Source: Saccharum officinarum
Taxonomy: Eukaryota; Streptophyta; Magnoliopsida; Poales; Poaceae
Assembly (NCBI GenBank): GCA_020631735.1
Contig: CM036160.1
Location: forward strand, 113,752,680-113,816,679
Reading direction: 5' to 3'
DNA: 64,000 nt
Of this stretch, positions 21,502 through 31,300 are shown piece by piece (within the stretch, counting starts at the first letter, position 1; each line of letters begins with the position of its first letter). The notes beneath the pieces are model-generated. The model saw only the letters and a list, made by a program, of their open reading frames with translations, was not told the origin of the DNA and made no database searches. Position numbers and translations under genes: made by a program.

Positions 21502-21561
21502 CTAGTCGCCCACCACGGGTTGCCGGTTGCCAAAAATAATACATAGATAAATAAGATGTGC

Positions 21562-21620
21562 CTTTATTTTATTTTATTTTATTTTATTTTATTTTATTTT
21601 AATTTATTTATTTATTAGTG
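21562..21620. repeat. (TTTTA)n microsatellite
   Basis: About ten perfect to near-perfect TTTTA units, then TTTA units, directly after the GDSL remnant. Confidence 0.9.
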
Positions 21621-21718
21621 GTGTAGAATGTCAATGATAAATAAATTAATGTATACTCAGTCAGACTTTTGTTCCAGAGCAAAAACTTTATTGCTTATTT
21701 TTTTAATTAATAATATAA

Positions 21719-22913
21719 CTAGAAAAAGTGTCTGTGCGTTACAACGGGAGAAAAAACTATCAAATGTTTATGGAGGATGAAGACATGAATAGTACATATT
21801 TATTTATACTAGTGAAAATGGAAGAGAGGTTCTCGAACTCCATGTCTGGGGACTGTGTTGAAGAGCGAGCTGCAGAGGAGGAAGCAAATGGAATTGTGAA
21901 TAGAGAGATAAGGAAAATAGAGAGATCACTCTACGGACCTCTGGTTCTAAAGAACTTACAGAAAGTAGGAGGTCAAATCCAAATCGATTTGGTCTGTTGT
22001 GCGCCTAAACGTGATCTCAGTGTCTTCCAGTGGTGCACAAAGTACTGCTCCTCCCTTTGCTGCAAAGGATCGGAGTATAGGCTTACTTTGTGATCAATCT
22101 GCAGACTGCTGCCGTATCATCCTTGGTCTTCTACGGTAATTCATAGGGAACGTACAGAAGGGGTAGGCCGCAGCGACGACTGCAACAGCCTCCAGATTCT
22201 TTCCAGGACGAAAGGATCGGTCATCAATAGAGGCCCTCTTCCGCTGCGCCTCCAAGTGGTCGCTCACCACCGGCTGGTTCCCACTCTCCCTCGTCACAGT
22301 GCTGCTGGTCTTCTCGGCAAAAAAAGAAGAAGATTAGAATTAGGCTTGGATTTGATCTTAAGCGACCCAAAGTAGATGGGGACAACTTACCGGCAAGATG
22401 GGATGGATCTCCGTCTCCGCCCGGGGCCGTTTCTTTCCATCGACAACAAACGACTGGAGCATGTCCTCCAACCTTCTGCTTGGCCGGTGAGGCCATGCCG
22501 CTGGACATGGGCGAGGCTAGGGTCGGAGACAGTCGCTCGGAGTGCAGGGAGACGGCGAGGAAGGGATGGCGGCGGCGCGTGGGTGTGCGCGACGTGGATG
22601 GAAGGTTTGGGTCGGGACGCTGGAGGGGTGACGTGGGTACCTGGGCGGGTAACTGGAGAGCGCGGTGAGAAAAAACAATTGTGACCGGTGGGTTGGGTAA
22701 TTATTTTTTTTTGTAGGAAACAAATAGCGATCCGAGGAACCACACTTATAAACACGCGTAAAGAATTAAAAGTTTTCCGAACGGACCCGTTTGTCGGGTT
22801 AGGACGGGGGATTAGATGCGTTGGATCTATGATGTAGGGTCTAAAACATAGGGTGGGTAGAAATTTTCAGGTAACATGTATTTTTCAATTCCTTCGCTCT
22901 TTTATAGTATAGA
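21719..22913 (-). mobile_element. Non-autonomous Helitron carrying gene fragments
   Basis: On the minus strand the element begins TCTATACTATAAAAG (22913 downwards), the typical grass Helitron 5' end, and ends CTAG at 21719, after a decayed CCCGTTGTAACGCACAG hairpin. The flanks are A before TC and T after CTAG, as expected for insertion between A and T without target duplication. It is 1195 bp long with no Rep/helicase gene. Confidence 0.85.
22094..22480 (-). pseudogene. Captured two-exon gene fragment inside the Helitron
   Basis: On the minus strand an open stretch reads LEDMLQSFVVDGKKRPRAE and IHPILP, then a canonical donor GTAAGTTG at 22390. After 78 bp comes a polypyrimidine tract and acceptor GCCGAG ending at 22313. 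The next exon begins KTSSTVTRESGNQP and runs to a stop at 22094. Frames join in phase 0. I do not recognise the donor gene. The exon-intron structure shows genomic capture rather than a processed copy. Confidence 0.6.
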
Positions 22914-24190
22914 TAGATTTTGCTCTTTCTATAAAATTTAATAAATTATTTTTATTATTTTATGATGATGAAAAGACGTCGTAAGTTAATATTGGCAATA
23001 TATGACAATGTCCTACTAAGCCTATATTGAATTAAACTACAATATTAATATATTGTTTTTGGTTGCAAAGCACAAAAATATTTAGATATCAATGTATCAT
23101 AACTTTAATTTCATACTATGCATGTGTTGCTACAGTTATATATCGAGTTGCGTGGTTTTCTCTGACAATCCATAAACATATGTAATTTTAATCTTTTATT
23201 AAAGTAGGCAAAGAGTAGTTGGTAACATGTAAAAAATTAGTCTATTCGCCGATGATTATGATGAGAGACCTCCCTTTATTTTTCATACGGCGGCTCTTGT
23301 TATGGATCATAGAGATACATTTATTTAGATCAGATTAGATAACAAAGTGGTTAAAACTGCACATTGTTTGATTAGTTGGACAAACAACCGATCAAAATTT
23401 AGTAAGAATAATTTTTGTTTATACTTAAAATTACATTGGTAGTTTAGTATTCAGAGGAGATATCAATGGTTCAAAGACCCACAATGTTATATTTTTTATT
23501 TTATGAGAAAAAAATCGCCGATGAAAAACATAAAAAAAACACTAGTCGAAAAATACAACTGTACAAATGGAAAACAAAAAAATTCAGAAATGTAAAGGGA
23601 TTACTGAGAGAAACAAAACAAAAAAACCCAAAGTAGAAAACAAAAATTAGAAACACAACCATTGGAAACAGAAGGCAAACAAGAAAAGAAAAAAATCGGA
23701 AAGACAAACGATGGAAAGGAACCGGATACGAAAACAGAAAATTCATTTGTTTTGTTCCTTTATTTTCTTCCGTACTTATTTTCACACTTCTCAACAGATT
23801 TCTTTTTTTAAAAAAAAACTTCTGCACGGAAGCCTTATCCACCGCACGCAACTGAATGCTGCAGTGCCTGGGCAAGTCCGCGGTCCGCCAAGGACGCGGG
23901 AGGAGGCATGCATAATAAAAAAAGAAAAATTTTGGCACAATTTTTCTAATTTTGGTAGACCAAAAATGCTTTCCTCTGCCTTTGGAATTGGTTTCGGACT
24001 CGAACTCTAGAGGCATGCTTTCCTCTGCGTTTGCGTTTGGAATTGGGTTTGGACGCGAACTCTAGAGGCGACCGTGTTGGCTGATTCGCATGAAGGGGTA
24101 TAGTTTGCACGCATATTCACCTGGTTAGTTAAGGAGGGCCGTACCAAAAAAATTAAACAAAAAAGAGAGAAAATATTGTCTCTTTATTAT
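22914..24190. other. AT-rich intergenic DNA, no gene seen
   Basis: I see no domain, repeat border or RNA gene. A 171-codon minus-strand frame (23501-24016) is a Phe/Leu-rich low-complexity translation of A/T-rich DNA and is not supported. A short direct repeat (ATGCTTTCCTCTGCxTTTG...TTTGG) occurs at 23968 and 24016. Confidence 0.6.
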
Positions 24191-24194
24191 TAGG

Positions 24195-25335
24195 TATATA
24201 TATTGCATGCTAGCTGGACGTTCGGACAAACGTCCATGTTCGGACACCCGCGCATGCACCGTACGCATGCCTCGACCGTTCGGATTCCCAGTTTCCCACA
24301 CTTCGTTCCCGCACTGCACCCTAATTCGCGCACCTACACGGGTGCCTGCGCTCGCTCGGACAACTTGCCCTGCCCACACCGCCCCGCCCACATGCCGGGA
24401 CCAGTCGGCCCCCCTTCGCTTCTCACGCACACGCACGCGGGTACCATCTACACCGGCTCGGCAGCGCCCTAGCAGCTGTAGTAGGCGACTGTGGTAGCTG
24501 GGTCCTATTGCAACATTTGCACCACTAGATTTACTTTGCAACATCCAGATGAAACACTTATAACATACGGCCGAAATAGATGAAATACTTGCAACATACG
24601 TCTGAAACACTTATAAAATAACTGAAAACACTTGAAAGCCATTGCAAAATATGCAACATTCAGATGAAACACTTGCAACATATGTGTGAAAACTATGCAA
24701 CATCCTAGATAAAAACACTTGAACATATGTCTGGAAAAACAGATGAAACTTTTGGAACAAACGCTTGCAACATACGTGTAACGCTGGCAACATACATGTA
24801 TAGACATTGAAACATATACAACATCTGGATCTACTTTCGTAACATCCAAATGAAACACTTGCAACATACAACTAAAGCATCTGAAACACTTAAAACATAT
24901 ATTTGCAACATGAGCTTTTGGTGCAACATCTCCTTATTGCTTGCGAGAATGGAGACTCATCGGCGTGTGGAGTTCAGTGGTGTAGAGCTCGTGCGGTGAC
25001 GCGTAGCTCACCGCTCCGATGGAGAAGGCCACGATAGGTCTGGTGGAAAAGGCTGTGGTGAGTCACTTCGGTGGAGAAGGCGGGCTGGAGGCTCGGTGGA
25101 GAGGAAGGCAGGTGGGTGGTGCAGTGGAGGAGGTAATATGGATAAGGCCACAACATGTTCGGTGGAGAAGACTGCGGCGGGTCGCTCTGGTAGAGAAGAT
25201 GAGTGGGAGGCGTAGCGGAGGGCGGTTGCTGTGCTAGGAGAGTTTTTTTCTGCAGTGGCTGGAGGGAACGGATAGAAGCGGATACGAGAGCCTTCTGGGG
25301 AGAGACGTCCGGGCGGACGGATGCGCTAATGGAGC
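24195..25335. mobile_element. Probable unclassified DNA transposon remnant with GCAACAT/AAACACTT repeats
   Basis: Both ends carry GGACGT/GTCCGG-type motifs (GGACGTTCGGACAAACGTCC near 24216, GACGTCCGGGCGGACGG near 25305), partly inverted. The middle (24500-24930) is a degenerate array of GCAACAT plus GAAACACTT units. Frames across it code only Cys/Phe-rich repeats and are not genes. No transposase and no clear target duplication were seen. Confidence 0.45.
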
Positions 25336-26301
25336 CATTACCGGTTTTTCCTTCCATTACTATCTACTCCGTACTACAAACGGAAATTCTGTTTCTCTCT
25401 CGATATCTGTGATCCCTCTCGCGTAAACATAGCTGTGTTCGGTTAACTGTGACACACATGCACGTGTAAGACTGCCCGCACTGGGATACTCTAAAGGATA
25501 CTCTAAAGCTTTAGAGTATATGAATATAGAGTAAAAACTGCTGCACTGGGTACTCTAAAACGACACTCTATCATTTCTCTCACTCTATATTTAAAGTAAT
25601 ACAGTGCTTACTTTATAGTGGGCAGTGACGGACCCCACTAGCTAAACAAAGGAAAAAATACTATAACTCACAAACCAAAAATCCAAATTAAATTTCGATT
25701 GCACCATTAAATTCGTTTCAATAAATCCTTCAAAACTAGATCACACATGGATATATTTAGATAAAGTGACAAATAGGTCCCACAGTGGATAGAATGGATA
25801 GAGGATGATATAGAGGATGGATGGGTGCGGGAGAATTGAGTATGGAGGAGAAAATCTTACTGACTAGGACGTATAGAAGATGAATATAGAGGTCCATGAG
25901 TACGGATAGCCGAAACAACGGCTGTTGGGGCGGCGGCGGCTGCTGCTGACTCCTCTCAAATATAGCACTGTTAAAACAGCCAGCAGCAGCTGTCTTGACA
26001 GACAGCCGAGCCGATTGTGGCTAGGAAGGATTTCCTTCAGGTTCGCTGGCTAGCAAACTAGCAAAGCTTCACGTGGGTGATGTCGGTCTTTACACATGAC
26101 ATCGATGTTTGAAAAAAAAAACTCACAGCTCCAAGTGTTTTTCCATGTTTCATGCACCCCCGTGATACGTTCCACCTCGAGCCTTCTTGATTGAGTCCCC
26201 GCATATTTCATTTCATTTAAAATATGTGTGAGACGTGTTAGCGTGGAAAAAAAATAGACACGAGTGTCGAAGGTCGCCACATTTAATTTTAAGTGAGAAC
26301 G
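25336..26301. other. Intergenic DNA, no gene seen
   Basis: A stretch at 25490-25620 repeats the core ACTCTAAAG/ACTCTATA, which looks like a decayed MITE, but I cannot place both ends. Nothing coding was recognised. Confidence 0.5.
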
Positions 26302-26310
26302 AAAAGAGAA

Positions 26311-27079
26311 GGCATAATAGTTATTTTGGTACCTCAATTATTACTCGAAGCTCAATTTCATCGCTAAATTTTTAAAACGGTTGTTTAGATCTCTAAACTT
26401 TAGTTTTAGACTTAATTTCATTCTATAACTATGAAGATGATTGTTTCAGTCCTCAAACTTTGCTAGGCTCAATTTCATCCATAAACTATCGAAGTGCATT
26501 TAACTTTTATTTTCAACTAAATTTTGTCTATTCAAAAAGAAACTTTATATTTTAGGCACAATTTCATTTATGAGTTATCAAAATTATAGATCTGCTATTA
26601 TTTCAATATATCCATATATTTTTAAAGAATAAATAACGTTCGATGTAACTATAATTGCTCTCACAAATATCATTTAGTCGGATATATATAAATGGTACCA
26701 TTATAAGGTACCATTAAAAATAACAGCTTGGAATTATTGATGGCCACGAAAGAGTTTTGGGATGAATATTATTTTTCTATCTCCAATCGCTGGTGGTGTT
26801 GGAGCTAACCAGGTGCAACATTACAGCATTCTACGTAGAACATAGACAAAGTTGAGTTGAAAATAAAAGTTTAAATAACAAAATACACTTTAATAGTTTT
26901 ATAAATGAAATTGAGACCAAAATGCAAAGTTTGAGGACTAAAACGATCGTTTTCGTAGTTCTAAGATGAAATTGAGCCTAAAAGTAGCGTTTAAGGACTA
27001 AAACAGCCGTTTTGAAAGTTCAGGGATAAAACTAAGCCTCAGGTAACAATTAAGGGACCAAAATAGCTATTCTGCCGCC
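26311..27079. mobile_element. Foldback Mutator-like MITE with 9 bp target-site duplication
   Basis: Long inverted arms (about 26311-26530 and 26830-27079) begin GGCATAATAGTTATTTTGGT and end in its imperfect complement. AAAAGAGAA occurs at 26302-26310 and 27080-27088, a 9 bp direct repeat as made by Mutator-like transposases. The interior has no coding capacity. Confidence 0.82.
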
Positions 27080-27088
27080 AAAAGAGAA

Positions 27089-27780
27089 CACAAAAAATGT
27101 TCGTCTGCAGGTGAGAAGATCATTTACCTTTAAATTATTATCAAGTGAGAAATTATTTAAAGATAAATGATCTTTTGACACATAATAATTTAAATGATAA
27201 TAATTTTTTGTTATACAAGAGAATGAAGGTAGTACTAAATAAAAAGTTAAATTAGTTAAATTATAGTAAAAAATACTTATAGTAACAAAAAATATTAGTT
27301 AAACTATTAGTAAAATGTCTTGAGATGCGTGTGCATTTTATACTAGAGAATGAAGGTAGTACTCTCCCTCCGTTCCACATTATAGTGAATACTAAATAAA
27401 AAGTCAGTACAAGATAATGAAGGTAGTACTAAATAAAAAGTCAGTTGAAAAATTATAGTGTTGCAAATCTAGGGGCTAACACGGGTCGACTTGGTTCTGT
27501 TCGCTTGTCTTATAAATCGTACTTTTTTAATCAACGAACAATATTTTTTCTCCAATAAATCAACAAATAGTATTTTCAGCTATGGTTTTTCAACCAAGCG
27601 ACTAGGGCTTTGTTTTTTCCATAATAAGCAAAAGAAAAAAAAAGGGCAATTGCCGTGAAAACACGCGGCACCTCAACTTGAGCCTTCAAATTTCGTTTTG
27701 ATAACTATGCCATCATTCAAATTGTTAATTTATGTCAATTGACGTTTGGAGGCTTGGAGATTATTTGGATCTTGCTTTGT
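27089..27780. other. AT-rich intergenic DNA with short repeated motifs
   Basis: GAATGAAGGTAGTACTAAATAAAAAGT-like motifs recur at about 27222, 27348 and 27417, and a CTCCCTCCGTTCC Stowaway-like end lies at 27364. No gene. Confidence 0.55.
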
Positions 27781-27794
27781 GAAACAGAAACGCC

Positions 27795-27980
27795 GCACTT
27801 CCGCACCTGTTGTGGAACCGCAGTTCTGTCCATGGACCCGGCACCGACAGTGGTGCCCTGCCCTAGCCCACCCTGCCAGGCTGCCACGAAAATGATCGCC
27901 ATCACCCCGTCCTCTCCTCTCTGCCGACTGCCGAGCAAGGCGTGCCGCGTGCCTGCTCGGCTGCTCCTGGCGCCGCATGC
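27795..27980. repeat. Dispersed repeat, copy 1 (copy 2 at 58615-58790)
   Basis: GTGGAACCGCAGTTCTGTC, TGCCCTGCCCT, GCCACGAAAATGA and GCCGAGCAAGGCGTG occur in the same order and spacing in both places, 31 kb apart. The small open frames here have no known domain. Confidence 0.7.
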
Positions 27981-28243
27981 ACGCTGATGACTAATCAAGC
28001 CATTCCTCACCATCTAAAAGAAAATAATAATAATAATAAATAAAATAAACTATGAAGCCATTCACACCACACGGAAGCACTTGGACACACTTCCCCAATC
28101 TACTTCCCTCCTCTCTCTCATATCTAGATTTGTTGCAGGATGACAAAATATGAAATCAGATTCGATTCGTGAGGCAGTAGGCCAAGGATGCTCCTCCAAT
28201 CCATCTTAAATTAAACAACGCAGGCATCCACGCGCAATCCATC

Positions 28244-28333
28244 CCCTTCGCGAAGCACCGCGATCCTCACCGCCCCGCCGACACTTGGCCCTTCGCGAAG
28301 CACCGCGATCCTCACCGCCCCGCCGACACTTGG
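28244..28333 (+). repeat. Perfect 45 bp tandem duplication in the synaptotagmin 5' leader
   Basis: CCCTTCGCGAAGCACCGCG... starts at 28244 and again at 28289, two adjacent identical 45 bp copies ending 16 bases before the start codon. It includes TTCGCGAA, an inverted repeat. Confidence 0.92.
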
Positions 28334-28349
28334 GAGCGGCGCCTGCGCC

Positions 28350-31300
28350 ATGGCGTTCCTGTTCGGTGCATTCCTGGGCCTGGTGGTGGGCGTGGCCGTC
28401 GTGATGGCGTTCGCGCGATTCGAGAACAGCCGCGCCGAGCAGCGCCGTGAGCTGGTATGTGTCGACGACCCAATTCCACCCCCTTCCTTCTTCGATTTCT
28501 CGTTGCGAGAGCTAGTTTGGTTTGATTCGATCTAGGGTGAATGGGCGGTGCTATTTATTCCTGGATTTGCGTAGGTTTATTAATACCTTCTGGGGCTCTT
28601 AGCTCATTACTGCTACTTAATTAGTATACCAATCTCTCTCCGAATCCTAGAATGACTGTAATGTGGGGACCCATAGAGTATTGCTTTCCAGTATCATCCA
28701 CTTCATGTTTTGGAACCTGTCATCTATTTCTCATGCCTGGCCTGATTTGTTTCTGCAGGCTGCTATAGCTGCAGCTTTCTCGAAGTTGACTGTACAGGAT
28801 TTGAGGAAACTCATCCCACCTGAGTTCTATCCATCATGGGTTTCATTCACACAAAAGCAGAAGTTGAGTTTCTGCCTATGCTTTTATGTTGTGCAGTACT
28901 GCTGGTACTGATACTCTTTGTTTTTAATCTGTACAGCTTAAATGGCTGAATGCAGAGTTGGTAAAAATCTGGCCATTTGTTAATGAGGTACTAGCTTTTA
29001 CAGGGTCTTTCAGTATTCAACACTTCTGATTTTAGCTGAACTCTCTTACTATTACTCTGGAGTGAATTTGGTTATCATCAGTAGAAGTAATGATAAGAGA
29101 GTCAAATGTGGTGGTTGTAGGCTGCATCAGAGTTGATTAAAACTTCTGTGGAGCCTGTTTTTGAGCAGTACAAGTCATTCATCTTGGCCTCCCTCCATTT
29201 CTCAAAGTTGACACTTGGTACTGTTGCCCCTCAGTTTACTGGTATGGCCTCAACACTCGTGGTGCTTTTTTTATGTATACAACAACAACAACATAGCCTT
29301 TTATCCCAAGCAAGTTGGGGTAGGCTAAAGATGAAACCCAAAAGAGACGAGAAACAGGGAGACACATAAAGGGGTATAAAGGGCACAAGACAAAAATAGG
29401 TCACGGTTCAGGCACGTTGATTGCCAATCTCCAAGCGCTCCTATCCATAGCTAAATCCTTGGAGATATTCCACTCCTTAAGATCTCTCTTAACGGACTCG
29501 TCCCAAGTTAGTTTAGGTCGACCTCTACCGCTCTTTACATTATCGTCCCGCTTTAGAACTCCACTACGCACCGGCGCCTCAGGAGGCCTTCGTTGGACAT
29601 GTCCAAACCATCTCAACCGATGTTGAATCAATTTCTCCTCAATTGGTGCCACCCCAACCCTATCCCGAATATCGTCGTTCCGGACTCTATCCCTCCTTGT
29701 GTGCCCACAACACCAACGCAACATACGCATCTCTGCTACACTCAATTGCTGGACATGTCGCCTTTTTGTAGGCCAACACTCAGCACCGTATAACATCGCC
29801 GGACGAATCGCCGTCCTATAGAACTTACCTTTCAGCTTCTGCGGCACCCTTTTGTCACAGAGGACGTCAGAAGCTTGACGCCATTTCAACCAGCCGGCTG
29901 AAATTCTATGCCTAACATCTTCATCAATGTCTCCATCCTTTTGTAGCATCGACCCTAAATACCGAAAAGTATCCTTCTTGGCCACCACTTGCCAATCGAG
30001 GCTAACGTCTCCCTCCTCATGCCTAGTCGCGTTTTTTTTATGTATGTACTATGATACAAATTATCTTCCTTGTCCTTTCCTGTATTTTTCAATTGTTTTT
30101 TGAACTGTGAATCTGTATGCTGTGAGGGTCTGATTGGTTTCCTCAGGCTTGTGCAGTGCAGTTTGCTCGTTGGCTGCCTGCATACGCTTTTATGCAGGTT
30201 TGCACAGTGCTTAAAACAGGCCCAATGCCGCATTAGCTAGTACGTCAGATTTGGTTGTATTAGACAGTGCGGATTTGCACAAGCTGATGCACACATAGAA
30301 ATGAAACATTCTCATCCCCCCATACCTCTACTAGAAAGTATAAACATGAAGATTCAACTAGTGACTACATACAACAAAATGCGGCTTGCCTGTACAGAAC
30401 AACGAAACGTCAAGACTGTATATGTTTATGCTGGCTTAGATTATGTTACATAAGGTCTAATGCAGGCTAAGGCTAATGCAAGCAACCAATCAGACCCTAA
30501 ACTGGATCAGATGTGCTTACTTCTGGTTTTGTAATCAATAGTAAATATAATTGGCATACTCTACGTCTTTACAAATATAAGGATGCCTAGGTCAATTATT
30601 AATTGTAATCACATTTTTTTATCGAACAACGTAGGAGAGCACGTGTCATTTCATCAAGAGAGAAGTAAGATACAAAGGGAAGGTAAAAAAACGGCCCCTC
30701 CCAAACAGAACCCCCAACACCAGGTCAATCACTTTACAGATGGTGGCATCAACTATGTTGCCCGGATACGGATACGGGTATCGGATACAATACGTATCGG
30801 ATACACAGATACGCTGTTCTCCGAAAAACAGTGACACGGGGATACGTCTAGAATATTTTTTAATAATAATAATAATTAATAATCTATACCTAATATTTAA
30901 AAGAGAAAATTTCTGCACCTTTTTTTGTTTCCACCCCCTCTTTTCTGTCTGCCCATAGCATCGTATCAGACTCAGGGTCGGTCTCACCAGGTTCCGTGCC
31001 ACCTCTCCCCACCAGCCACGGCCAACCGGAACGGATCCTAGGCTACATTGGTTTTCGAGTGTAAATACAAGTAAATATGTACTGTATGTATGTACTCCTA
31101 TATAGTAATACAGTACGTATAAAGAGTAGTACCAGTGTCCTCAGACTCTTTTTTTCGGTCCATCTATTTTTTTGTCCGTCTCCCCCTAACTACCGAACAA
31201 TGAAGAGTTTCTTCCGTCCAGACTTATCTATATATAAATCCTGCTGATAGCTCTTGTCTAGCGCAATACGGAGTTCGATTCCAAAGCATCTCCGTCTCCT

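Noticed and set aside
20805..21539. A 244-codon frame overlapping the GDSL remnant
   Set aside because: Arg/Pro-rich shadow in another frame of the GC-rich esterase sequence, which itself shows family motifs.
23501..24016. A 171-codon minus-strand frame
   Set aside because: Phe/Leu/Ser low-complexity translation of A-rich DNA with no motif or start context.
24505..24871. Cys-rich repeated peptide frames (possible small secreted protein)
   Set aside because: The pattern comes from the GCAACAT/AAACACTT DNA repeat; no signal peptide, and Cys spacing varies with repeat decay.
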